In this document: positions 34,901 to 43,026 of the stretch, one piece after another
Position numbering within the stretch: the first letter of the stretch is position 1
Layout of the letters: each line of letters begins with the position of its first letter
Source: Martelella sp. AD-3
GTDB lineage: Bacteria > Pseudomonadota > Alphaproteobacteria > Rhizobiales > Rhizobiaceae
Assembly: GCF_001578105.1 (NCBI RefSeq)
Contig: NZ_CP014275.1
Coordinates: 682,001-746,000 of the forward strand
Direction of reading: 5' to 3'
Length of the DNA stretch: 64,000 nt
Position numbers and translations under genes: made by a program
The notes under the pieces: model-generated
The model's database searches: none
What the model was told of the DNA's origin: nothing
The model's input: the letters and a program-made list of their open reading frames with translations, nothing else

Positions 34901-35880
34901 TGGCGCGGATACTCAAACATCGCGAGGCGCTGCTCTTCGTCGCCATATTGATGCTCGTCGGCGCGATCGAGCTGCGTTTCCCGGGCTTCGTCGCGCCGCG
35001 CAATCTCGTCTCGATCTATAATGATACGGCGATCCTGATCATCCTGGCGCTGGGACAAGCCGCCGTCATCCTGTCGCGCGGCATCGATCTTTCCATCGCC
35101 GCCAATCTGGCGCTGTCGGGCACCATTGCCGCCCTTCTGAATGTCGCCTTTCCCGACCTGCCGGTGATCTTTCTTCTGGTGGCCGCCACCGTCAGCGGCG
35201 CGGGGCTCGGCGCCATCAACGGGCTTCTGGTTTGGCGCCTGTCGATCCCGCCCATCGTGGTGACGCTCGGCACGATGACCATTTATCGCGGCACGATCTT
35301 TCTTCTGACGGGCGGCGCCTGGGTCAATGCCCATGAGATGACCGATGCCTTCAAGGCGGTGCCGCGCGCCGTCTTTCTCGGCATTCCGGTGCTTGCCTGG
35401 TTCTCGCTGGCCGTCATTGTGGTGATGATGGCGGTGCTGGTCATGACCCGGCTTGGCCGCGCCTTTTATGCCGTCGGCGGCAATCCCCATGCGGCGGTCT
35501 ATACGGGCATTTCGGTCGGTCGCACGCATTTCTTTGCCTATCTGATCGCCGGCGCGCTCGCCGGTCTTGCCGGTTATCTGTGGACCGCGCGCTATGCCGT
35601 CGCCTATGTCGATATCGCCAATGGTTTCGAACTGGACGTGGTCGCCGCCTGCGTCATCGGCGGCATCTCGATTGCCGGCGGTGCGGGCACGGCCATCGGC
35701 GCGGTGCTCGGCGCGCTCTTCCTCGGCATCATCAAGAATGCGCTGCCGGTGATCGATGTCTCGCCCTTCTGGCAAATGGCGATTTCGGGCACGGTCATCA
35801 TCATCGCGGTTGCCGTCAACGCGCGCTCCTCGCGCGTCAAGGGCCGCGTCATCCTGAAAAAAGCGGAGCATGCGCTATGA
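34897..35880 (+). CDS. rhaP: L-rhamnose ABC transporter permease
   Basis: Membrane subunit of the RbsC/BPD_transp_2 type, 327 residues and about 8-10 hydrophobic segments. Typical features: ALGQAAVILSRGIDLSIAANLALSG (about 52-76), LSIPPIVVTLGTMTIYRG, the YAVGGNPHAAVYTGI segment and GGISIAGGAGTAIGAVLGALFLGII. The start overlaps the stop of rhaT. Downstream of the insertion sequence, so its transcription may be reduced by polarity or driven from an element promoter. Confidence 0.93.
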   Translation: MMARILKHREALLFVAILMLVGAIELRFPGFVAPRNLVSIYNDTAILIILALGQAAVILSRGIDLSIAANLALSGTIAALLNVAFPDLPVIFLLVAATVSGAGLGAINGLLVWRLSIPPIVVTLGTMTIYRGTIFLLTGGAWVNAHEMTDAFKAVPRAVFLGIPVLAWFSLAVIVVMMAVLVMTRLGRAFYAVGGNPHAAVYTGISVGRTHFFAYLIAGALAGLAGYLWTARYAVAYVDIANGFELDVVAACVIGGISIAGGAGTAIGAVLGALFLGIIKNALPVIDVSPFWQMAISGTVIIIAVAVNARSSRVKGRVILKKAEHAL

Positions 35881-36887
35881 GTGTCAGCGAAACGCGGTTT
35901 GTCCCCGACCGCCTGCATGGGCGTGGTTACCGGATGGCCCGCAGTTGGGAGAGCCTGCTGGTCGTGGTGGTGGTCGCGATCTTCATCGTCAACAGTTTCG
36001 CCTCGCCCTATTTCCTTGACGCTTGGAACCTGTCGGATGCGACCTTCAACTTCACCGAAAAGGCGCTGATTGCCTTTGCCATGGCGCTCGTCATCATATC
36101 GGGCGAGATCGACCTGTCGGTCGCCGCCATCATCGCGCTCGCCTCCACCGCCATGGGCTATGCCGCGCAGTTCGGCGCGGGAACGCCGGAACTTGTGGCA
36201 ATCGGCCTTGGCGTCGGCCTGTTGTGCGGCGCCTTCAACGGGTTTCTCATCACCGGTCTCGGCCTGCCGTCCATCGTCGTCACCATCGGCACGATGAGCC
36301 TCTTCCGCGGGCTTTCCTATGTCGTCCTCGGCGACAAGGCCTTTACCGGCTATCCGCCCGGTTTCGCCTTTTTCGGCCAGGGCTACGTGTTCTGGGTCAT
36401 CTCATTCGAATTTGTGCTGTTTGCCGTCATGGCCGTGCTTTTCGGCATCTTGCTGCATCTCACAAGCTTCGGCCGCATGGTCTATGCGATTGGCAACAAC
36501 GCCACCGCCGCCCGCTTTTCCGGCATCCGCGTGGGGCGGGTGAAGTTCCTGCTGTTCCTGATGACCGGGGTGATGTCCGGCATGGCGGCAATCTGCCTGA
36601 CCTCCCGCCTCGGCTCGACGCGTCCGTCGATCGCCTTTGGCTGGGAGCTCGAGATCGTCACCATGGTGGTGCTGGGCGGGATCAACATTCTCGGCGGCGC
36701 GGGCACGATCATCGGCGTCGTGCTCGCCGCCTTCATCATGGGGCTGGTCACCTTCGGCTTCGGGCTGATGAATGTGCCGGGAATCGTCATGTCGATCTTC
36801 ATCGGTCTTCTGCTGATTGGCGTGATCGCATTGCCTGTGCTCTATACGAGGATCGCAAGGCGGTTCAGACGGGATGAGGCGCAATGA
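35877..36887 (+). CDS. rhaQ: L-rhamnose ABC transporter permease
   Basis: Second RbsC-type permease, 336 residues from ATG 35877, overlapping rhaP by 4 bp. Landmarks: ALVIISGEIDLSVAAIIALAS, LGLPSIVVTIGTMSLFRGLSYV, YAIGNNATAARFSGIRV and GGINILGGAGTIIGVVLAAFIMG. The cytoplasmic N-terminus (about 20 residues) is hydrophilic. Pairs with rhaP as heterodimer. Confidence 0.93.
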   Translation: MSVSETRFVPDRLHGRGYRMARSWESLLVVVVVAIFIVNSFASPYFLDAWNLSDATFNFTEKALIAFAMALVIISGEIDLSVAAIIALASTAMGYAAQFGAGTPELVAIGLGVGLLCGAFNGFLITGLGLPSIVVTIGTMSLFRGLSYVVLGDKAFTGYPPGFAFFGQGYVFWVISFEFVLFAVMAVLFGILLHLTSFGRMVYAIGNNATAARFSGIRVGRVKFLLFLMTGVMSGMAAICLTSRLGSTRPSIAFGWELEIVTMVVLGGINILGGAGTIIGVVLAAFIMGLVTFGFGLMNVPGIVMSIFIGLLLIGVIALPVLYTRIARRFRRDEAQ

Positions 36888-38263
36888 GTGACATCCGCAA
36901 TGTCGCGGTCATCGATATCGGCAAGACCAATGCCAAGGTCATCCTCTATGGTCTGGAGAAAGGCCGCGAGGTCGATACGCGGTCAAAGCGCAATGTCGTC
37001 ACGGGCGATTCGCCCTATCCGCATTTCGAGGTGGACGACCTTTTCGGCTTCATTCTGGAAGCGCTTGCCGCCTTTCAGGATCAGCATGGCGTCGACGCAA
37101 TCTCCGTGACCACGCATGGCGCGACGGCGGCGCTCCTGAAGCGTGACGGAACGCTGGCGCTCCCGGTGCTCGACTACGAACATACCGGTCCCGACGAAAC
37201 CCGCGCTGACTACGAAGAAATCCGCCCGCCCTTTGCCGAGACCGGCTCGCCGCGCCTTGCCATGGGGCTCAATATCGGCGCCCAGCTCTTCTGGCAGAAG
37301 ACCAGGTTTCCCGACCAGTTCGCCGAGATCGACTGCATACTGCCCTATCCGCAATATTGGGGCTTTCGTCTCACCGGTCGGCGCGCCGGCGAGGCGACGA
37401 GCTGGGGCTGCCACACCGATCTATGGTCGCCGCGCACGAAAACCTTCTCCTCGCTGGTCGCGGAACTCGGCCTTTTCGGCAAAATGGGAGAGATCGTCAG
37501 GGCTGACGAGAAGCTGGGCGCGGTGTTGCCGGAGATCGCGAAGAAGACGGGGCTTGCCCCAAACTGCCCGGTTTTTGCCGGCATTCACGATTCCAACGCC
37601 TCGCTGCTGCCGCATCTGTGGTCGCGCGCGCAACCTTTTTCCGTGGTCTCGACAGGCACCTGGGTGATTGCCATGGCGGTTGGCGGGCATCCGCCGGCTC
37701 TGGATGAAAGCCGGGATACGCTGATCAACGTCAACGCTTATGGCGATCCGGTGCCCTCCGCGCGGTTTATGGGCGGACGGGTCTTCGAGGTGGCGGCGCC
37801 CGGCGGCGAGGTTGCCGTCACCGAAGACGACTGCAAGGCGATGCTGAAGAACCGGATCATGATGATGCCGTCGGTGCTCGGCGATACCGGGCCGTTTCAG
37901 GGGATCATCGGCGGCTGGACGGTGGACGAGCATCATCTGACGCCCGGCATGCGTCTTCTCGGCGTTTCCTGGTATCTGGCGCTGATGACGGCGATCTGCC
38001 TTGACCTGACCGGGGCTTCTGGACCGGTAATCGTGGAAGGCCCGTTTGCCGAAAACCACGACTATCTCTCCATGCTCTCGGCCGCGACCGGCCGTCCGGT
38101 GGAGAAAAGCCCGGGCAGCGGCACCAGCGCCGGCGCGGCAGGCCTTGCCGTGGGCGGCATCAAGCTCTCCGCCTTCAAGCCCCATCCCGAATCGCTGTCG
38201 GGTCTTGCCGACCTCAACGCTTACGCGGAAATCTGGCGGGAAAGGCTGCCGGAGGTGGAATGA
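36884..38263 (+). CDS. rhaK: L-rhamnulose kinase, FGGY family
   Basis: Phosphorylates L-rhamnulose. The 459-residue protein has the FGGY two-domain layout: phosphate-1 motif IDIGKTNAKV (about 10-19), VTTHGAT, the YWGFRLTG segment with the hexose-binding region, FAGIHDSNASLLPHL, and the phosphate-2/adenosine region SVVSTGTWVIAM. It overlaps rhaQ by 4 bp. In R. leguminosarum RhaK was reported to be required also for rhamnose transport, so it may interact with the importer. Ends 7 bp from the convergent regulator gene. Confidence 0.94.
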   Translation: MSDIRNVAVIDIGKTNAKVILYGLEKGREVDTRSKRNVVTGDSPYPHFEVDDLFGFILEALAAFQDQHGVDAISVTTHGATAALLKRDGTLALPVLDYEHTGPDETRADYEEIRPPFAETGSPRLAMGLNIGAQLFWQKTRFPDQFAEIDCILPYPQYWGFRLTGRRAGEATSWGCHTDLWSPRTKTFSSLVAELGLFGKMGEIVRADEKLGAVLPEIAKKTGLAPNCPVFAGIHDSNASLLPHLWSRAQPFSVVSTGTWVIAMAVGGHPPALDESRDTLINVNAYGDPVPSARFMGGRVFEVAAPGGEVAVTEDDCKAMLKNRIMMMPSVLGDTGPFQGIIGGWTVDEHHLTPGMRLLGVSWYLALMTAICLDLTGASGPVIVEGPFAENHDYLSMLSAATGRPVEKSPGSGTSAGAAGLAVGGIKLSAFKPHPESLSGLADLNAYAEIWRERLPEVE

Positions 38264-38269
38264 AGCCTG

Positions 38270-38794
38270 TCAGGCAGCGTCATCCGGCCTGCCGATGCCA
38301 TCGCCCAACAGATCCTCGACGAACCATGCGGCAAACTGGGCGCGGCCGGAAACGCCGGCCTTGGCGTAGATCCGCGTCATCTGGGCGCGCACGGTGCCCT
38401 GGGCCGCGCCGCGCAGGCGGGCGATCTCCGAGATATCAAGCCCCTTCAGCGCCAGAAGCCCGACTTCGCGTTCGGCGGGGGTCAGGCCCCAGTCGTTGAA
38501 CTGTGCGTCGATGATGCGGATGAAATCGCCGCGCGCGGTATCGAGTGCGCGTTCCTGGGCATACATGCGTTCAAGTGTCAGCCGAAGCTGCCAGCCGGCA
38601 AGGAAGATGCCGGCGACCAGCGTGACGGCGATCAGCGCCTCGATGATGGAGTGGGCGCCGGGCGGCTTCTCAAAAAGGTCGCGCGTTGCATCGGCAACGA
38701 AAAACACGGCGGCGACGGCCTGCATCAGCATGAACGCCGCAAGGGCGATCGTCTGCGATCGCCCTTGCCTTCGTGTTTCCGGCCTGTTCGTCAT
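38270..38794 (-). CDS. Membrane-anchored LuxR-type helix-turn-helix regulator
   Basis: 174 residues. Two hydrophobic segments (about 16-34 and 49-69) precede a short linker and a C-terminal LuxR helix-turn-helix (about 100-165: LTPAEREVGLLALKGLDISEIARLRGAAQGTVRAQMTRIYAKAGVSGRAQF). There is no receiver domain, so it is not a classical response regulator. It overlaps the cytochrome b gene by 4 bp and is the last gene of a three-gene leftward operon, so it may sense membrane or redox state and act from the membrane. Target genes are unknown. Confidence 0.85.
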   Translation of the reverse strand: MTNRPETRRQGRSQTIALAAFMLMQAVAAVFFVADATRDLFEKPPGAHSIIEALIAVTLVAGIFLAGWQLRLTLERMYAQERALDTARGDFIRIIDAQFNDWGLTPAEREVGLLALKGLDISEIARLRGAAQGTVRAQMTRIYAKAGVSGRAQFAAWFVEDLLGDGIGRPDDAA

Positions 38795-39435
38795 TTCGGC
38801 GGACCCTTGATCATCGGGCGGACGAGGTTTCGGCGAAGCGCGTGGCTTTCGACCGCGACGCCTGCGACGTGAATGAGCGCCAGAATGAGCATCAGGTTGG
38901 CGGCGGTTTCGTGCACCCCCTCGACGATGTCGCTCCGGGCAAGACTGTCGCCACTATCGTCCCCGGCGCTACCATTGGCAAGGCTCGACCAGTCGCCCTG
39001 TTCGACGGCAGCCTGTTCCTCCGCAATCGTGATCGGGCTCCTGGCATCGGTCATGATCAGGCCGGTGGCGATGACGACGGCGAGCATCGCCCAGAGCGCA
39101 TAGACCATCATGGCCCCTGCGGGATTGTGCGACGGATACTCACGCGGCTTGCCCCTGATGACCGAGAGCAGGTGCGAGACGGCGGCTTTCGGATGCGGCG
39201 GAAAGGCGGAAAAGCGCGCCTCGCGCGGTCCGAGAAGCCCCCAGCCCAGCCGGATCGCCAGAACCGACATGGCGATCCAGCCGACCCAGACATGGACCGT
39301 GCCGCCCGGTTTGGACAAGAGCCCGTTGATGATGACGGCGGCGGCGATCGTCCAGTGGCTGATCCGCACCAGCGGGTCCCACGGATCGGGAGGGGCGACT
39401 TCCGCCCCTCGGCCTGTCTTTGCCTTGTCGGACAT
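38791..39435 (-). CDS. Cytochrome b561 family protein
   Basis: 214-residue four-helix membrane cytochrome. Haem-ligand His candidates sit in LVRISHWTIAAAVIING (first helix), TVHVWVGWIAMSVLAIRLGWGLLGP (second), and EGVHETAANLMLILALIHVAGVAVES (fourth). A hydrophilic loop of about 35 residues with acidic and Ser/Gly content separates the third and fourth helices. The relatives are b-type cytochromes coupled to soluble or hydrogenase partners. The adjacent PepSY gene (1 bp gap) and regulator suggest an electron-transfer or stress module. Confidence 0.88.
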   Translation of the reverse strand: MSDKAKTGRGAEVAPPDPWDPLVRISHWTIAAAVIINGLLSKPGGTVHVWVGWIAMSVLAIRLGWGLLGPREARFSAFPPHPKAAVSHLLSVIRGKPREYPSHNPAGAMMVYALWAMLAVVIATGLIMTDARSPITIAEEQAAVEQGDWSSLANGSAGDDSGDSLARSDIVEGVHETAANLMLILALIHVAGVAVESHALRRNLVRPMIKGPPK

Positions 39436-39436
39436 C

Positions 39437-39697
39437 TTAGTCCTTCCCGGAAATCTTCTTTACCGCGCCGGAGGCCGGATCGATATAGATTTCCCACATC
39501 TTGTTGGACTGATCGGTGCACTTGGCCTCGATCATGCCGCCTTCGGCTTCGAATGCCCTGACGGAACAGCCGGCCTTTTCGAGGGCGGCGGTGGCGTCCT
39601 TCGGATTGGTGCCGACGACGTCGCCGACGGCCGGCATGGCGAAGGCGGAAAACGGCGAGACGAGCGTAAGGGCTGCGAGGATGGCAATGCGTTTCAT
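39437..39697 (-). CDS. Small periplasmic PepSY-domain protein
   Basis: 86 residues. ATG 39697, with AGGAG upstream, gives a signal peptide (MKRIAILAALTLVSPFSAFA) and a mature domain of about 65 residues with the PepSY pattern: AALEKAGCSVRAFEAEGGMIEAKCTDQSNKMWEIYIDPASGAVKKI. Two cysteines (about residues 44 and 60) could pair. First gene of the operon with cytochrome b561 and the LuxR-type regulator. Role is unknown; such proteins are often found beside cytochrome b561 genes. Confidence 0.82.
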   Translation of the reverse strand: MKRIAILAALTLVSPFSAFAMPAVGDVVGTNPKDATAALEKAGCSVRAFEAEGGMIEAKCTDQSNKMWEIYIDPASGAVKKISGKD

Positions 39698-39913
39698 ATC
39701 GGCTCCTGTCTGTTGGGTCGCCTTGGAGTGCGACGCTGCCGATGTGGACGGAGACAATTGCCCTCGTCCATGGCGCAAGTGCTGAAATGCGGACCCGTAA
39801 GCGTCTGCTTATAGGGTGTTCAGGTGGATGAAACGGCGCTGGATGCCTTGAAAACGGCTTGTCCCCGCACCAGTTCGATCTTCTTCGGGCAATCAATACG
39901 GGTGAAAGAACGC

Positions 39914-40624
39914 ATGGACATCAACAAGCTTCTGGAAGGCTTCCTCGGTTCAGGCTCGGGCTCGGGCGGGCCGGATGCGGCGCGGACAACGGGTGGCTCA
40001 AGCCTGCCGGGCGGGCTTGCCGGCGGCGCGGCGGCCGGCGGAGCGATCGCGCTTCTGCTCGGCACCAAGACCGGGCGTAAGCTGGGCGGCAAGGCGCTGA
40101 AATACGGCGGCATGGCTGCTGTCGGCGGACTGGCCTACAAGGCCTATCGCGACTGGCAGGAGAACAAGTCCTCCGGTCAGGAGGAGAGGTCGCTCAATTT
40201 GCCGAAGCCGCCGGCGGACAGCGGCTTTGATGTCGAGCACGACGCGGACAAGGACGGCCGGGATTTCCGGCTGGCGCTGATGCGGGCGATGATCGCGGCG
40301 GCGAATTGCGACGACCATATCGACAAGGCCGAGCATGGCCGCATCCGCGAGCAGATCGAGAAGATGGGATTCGGCGCGGAGGAAAAAGCGCTGCTTTTCG
40401 ACTATTTCGCCCAGCCATCAGATCCTGCGGCGGTCGCAAGGCTCGCGCGCTCGCGCGAACAGGGAGCCGAGCTCTATCAGGCTTCCGCTCTTGCGGTCGA
40501 TCCCGACACGCCGCAGGAAAAGGCCTATCTCGAGCGGTTGTCCGGACATCTGGACCTGCCCGAAGGTCTGCGCGGACACCTCGATCTCGAAGCGGAAGCC
40601 GCCCGCCGTCAGGTTGAGGGCTAA
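39914..40624 (+). CDS. DUF533/TerB-like protein, YebE type
   Basis: 236-residue protein with a low-complexity Gly/Ser-rich N-terminus (GSGSGSGGPDA), a Gly-rich hydrophobic stretch (about 37-80, GGAAAGGAIALLLG and GGMAAVGGLAYKAYRDW) that may insert in a membrane, and a C-terminal all-helical TerB-like domain (about 120-225; AMIAAANCDDHIDKAEHGRI, with acidic metal-binding residues). The ATG at 39914 follows GAAAGAACG and starts the family homology; an in-frame ATG at 39824 is possible but adds non-family residues. Function of the family is not known. Confidence 0.85.
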   Translation: MDINKLLEGFLGSGSGSGGPDAARTTGGSSLPGGLAGGAAAGGAIALLLGTKTGRKLGGKALKYGGMAAVGGLAYKAYRDWQENKSSGQEERSLNLPKPPADSGFDVEHDADKDGRDFRLALMRAMIAAANCDDHIDKAEHGRIREQIEKMGFGAEEKALLFDYFAQPSDPAAVARLARSREQGAELYQASALAVDPDTPQEKAYLERLSGHLDLPEGLRGHLDLEAEAARRQVEG

Positions 40625-40768
40625 CCGTTCCGGCAATGACGACGCGCTGACCTCTGCGGCCGCTGGTCCTTGTCCTGGGCGCGGTGGAGAAGCGCGTCGC
40701 CGTCCCGAGGGCGCGCCATCGCGGCGCTTGCGGCCGGTCATTGGTAGACTCGATGGTCGACGGCAAGG

Positions 40769-41695
40769 CTACTTCGTGGCGATCCTGAGGACGATGTCCT
40801 GGTCGTAATTGCCGAAGCCCTTGCCAAAGATATTGACGCCGCCGGGATGACGGGCGTCCTCGTGCACGCTGATCGAAAGGCGGATGGAGTGGTGGCGTTC
40901 AAGGCCGAGGTCGGCGAGACGGACGTCGGACATCCTGACGCCGTCTACATAGGCGCCGCTTCCGGTCACGCGGAAGCGCTTCAGCATGCCGTATTGCGAG
41001 CCCTTGAGCTTCCACCAGTCCGGCGTGAATACGCCGCGACGATCGCCGAAATCGCCCGGGGATGTCCACTGGCCGATATCGATGCCGTTGATGCCGATGG
41101 TGATGTCGGACGGCCAGTCGGGGTTGGTGCCGGGCATTTCGGAGGAGAGTTCCAGGGAGAATTCGAGCTCTTCGACGCCGCGGTTGTCGAGCCGGGCATT
41201 GTTGGGAAACTGGTATTCCACCTTGCCCCTTGTGAACCAGATCAGCCCGGCCTTCATGCGCGCCGGATCAAGGAAGGAATCGGGCACGTCGAGAAGGCCG
41301 ATAATGCCCTCGTTCGTGCACAGCCCGCAGGGCGCGCTGACGTCGAAGGCGGTGTAGAGGCCGACCGGCATCGACACCTCGATCCCGTCCCTGCGGCGTT
41401 CCTCCGCCGCATCGGCGAAAACGATCAGCACTTCATCGTAGATGCTGGTGCAGACCTTCTGGTTGCCCTTGCGGGCGCGCTGGCTCTCCGTGTGGATCAG
41501 TCCGGCCTCTTCCAGAAGCTGCACGCTGAGCGACACTGTGGATTGCGGAAGCTTCAGGAGTTCGCCGATCTCCTTGACGTTCAGCGGCCCCTTGCGGCGC
41601 AGAAGCTTGAGCACGGCAATGCGCGCCGGCGCGGCCAGACCCTTGATGACATTCATGTCCCTTTCCGGGTCAACGACGAGAAAATTGCGCGGCAT
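40769..41695 (-). CDS. ArsR-type winged-helix regulator with a large C-terminal domain
   Basis: 308 residues. The first 90 or so form an ArsR-like winged helix (MNVIKGLAAPARIAVLKLLRRKGPLNVKEIGELLKLPQSTVSLSVQLLEEAGL). The remaining 200 or so form a beta-rich domain not seen in normal 100-residue ArsR proteins, with a Cys pair at CGLCTNEG and long strands (GLIWFTRGKVEYQFPNNARL, SDITIGINGIDIGQWTSPGDFGDRRG). It is divergent from the BMP-type importer at 42031, whose promoter carries an inverted repeat, so it is the probable regulator. The ligand is unknown. Confidence 0.82.
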   Translation of the reverse strand: MPRNFLVVDPERDMNVIKGLAAPARIAVLKLLRRKGPLNVKEIGELLKLPQSTVSLSVQLLEEAGLIHTESQRARKGNQKVCTSIYDEVLIVFADAAEERRRDGIEVSMPVGLYTAFDVSAPCGLCTNEGIIGLLDVPDSFLDPARMKAGLIWFTRGKVEYQFPNNARLDNRGVEELEFSLELSSEMPGTNPDWPSDITIGINGIDIGQWTSPGDFGDRRGVFTPDWWKLKGSQYGMLKRFRVTGSGAYVDGVRMSDVRLADLGLERHHSIRLSISVHEDARHPGGVNIFGKGFGNYDQDIVLRIATK

Positions 41696-41965
41696 GGGAG
41701 AACTTTTCTACTGGCGGTCAGTGTCAGGAAACGTTCATATCAGGATTCTTGGCGCGGTCAAATATCGGTGGTCACGGCCCGCGTGCCGGGACCGCTTAAT
41801 GCGGACAATTCACAATCTGGTGCAAACTTTTGAACAGGGATTGCGCCGACTTCGGTTCGTCTGCCTTATTTGGCGATCGGTATCGCGATTCGGCCATCGG
41901 CTGCATGCACTTGAAAAAACACAAGGAAACGAGCAGGCTGCACATTTCCTGTGCATTCGTTTATC

Positions 41966-42013
41966 TTGACACAAGATTGAGCGGCTTCTAGAATTTTGAA
42001 CCAAATGGTCAAA
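41966..42013 (+). promoter_or_regulatory. Promoter and candidate operator of the BMP importer operon
   Basis: TTGACA (41966-41971), 17 bp, TAGAAT (41989-41994) is a near-perfect sigma70 promoter. The inverted repeat TTTGA(A)CCA-AA-TGGTCAAA (41995-42013) begins directly after the -10 element and would block a polymerase at the start site. The start codon is at 42031 after AGAGGGGT. The rest of the 335-bp gap (41696-41965) shows no gene, only an extra TTTTGAACA half-site near 41828. Confidence 0.75.
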
Positions 42014-42030
42014 GAGGGGTCTTTTTACAA

Positions 42031-43017
42031 ATGAAGAATGATTTTTCGCTGAGCCGTCGCGCGCTCATGGCATCCACGCTTGTTCTCGGCGCCGTCGCCA
42101 TGGCGCCTGCCGCCGGCGCTGCCGAGCCGCTGAAGGTTGCCGGCATCCACGCCTCCCCGGTGGAGAACGCCTGGAACTCGGTCATCCATCAGGCGCTCCT
42201 GGAAGCCGCCGAAGAGGGCACGATCGAATATGTCTTTTCCGAGAGCGTTTCCGGCACGGATTATCCCCGCGCCATGCGCGAATATGCCGAGCAGGGCGTC
42301 GACCTGATTATCGGCGAATCCTACGCCGTTGAATCCGAAGCGCGCGAAGTGGCCGCCGACTATCCCGATACGCCCTTCGTCATGGGCTCCTCCGGCGGTC
42401 CGTCTGGCGACAATTTCGGCGTTTTCGGCACATGGAACCATGACGGCGCATATCTCGCCGGCATGCTGGCCGGCACGCTGACGGAAAGCAATGTCGTCGG
42501 CTCGGTCGGCGCCATGCCGATCCCGGAAGTCAACATGCTGATCAATGCCTTTGCCGAAGGCGTGAAGGAAACCAATCCGGACGCCGAACATCATGTCACC
42601 TTCATCGGCACCTTCTTTGATCCGCCCAAGGCCCGTGAAGCCGGTCTCGCCCAGATCGACCAGGGCGCGGACATTCTCTTCGGCGAACGCATTGGCACGG
42701 CCGACGCCGCCAAGGAACGCGGTATTCTCGCCGTCGGATCGCTCATCGATTACACGCCGCGTTATCCCGATACCGTCTTTGCCAACGCTCTCTGGGGCTT
42801 CCGCCCGATCGTCGATGCGGCGATCGCCGATGTCGAGGCCGGCAATCCGGTCGGCCAGAATTACACGGCCTTCGGCATGCTGAAGGAAGGCGGCAGCGAC
42901 ATCGCCTTCGTTGAAGGCGTTGCCTCGCCGGAGGCGGTCGAAGCCATGCTGGCCAAGCGTCAGGAAATCATCGACGGCACGTTCGAGGTGCCGCGCAATA
43001 TGGACGAACCGAAGTAG
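42031..43017 (+). CDS. BMP-family (Med/PnrA-like) substrate-binding protein
   Basis: 328-residue periplasmic receptor of the BMP family, whose known members bind nucleosides and related compounds. The N-terminus has a twin-arginine-like motif (SLSRRALMAS) before a hydrophobic stretch and AAGAAEP cleavage site. Landmarks: VAGIHASPVENAWNSVIHQAL, GVDLIIGESYAVESEAREVAADYPDTPFVMG and NFGVFGTWNHDGAYLAGMLAG. First gene of the operon that continues with amidase, ATPase and two permeases. Confidence 0.9.
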   Translation: MKNDFSLSRRALMASTLVLGAVAMAPAAGAAEPLKVAGIHASPVENAWNSVIHQALLEAAEEGTIEYVFSESVSGTDYPRAMREYAEQGVDLIIGESYAVESEAREVAADYPDTPFVMGSSGGPSGDNFGVFGTWNHDGAYLAGMLAGTLTESNVVGSVGAMPIPEVNMLINAFAEGVKETNPDAEHHVTFIGTFFDPPKAREAGLAQIDQGADILFGERIGTADAAKERGILAVGSLIDYTPRYPDTVFANALWGFRPIVDAAIADVEAGNPVGQNYTAFGMLKEGGSDIAFVEGVASPEAVEAMLAKRQEIIDGTFEVPRNMDEPK

Positions 43018-43026
43018 GGATTGCCC

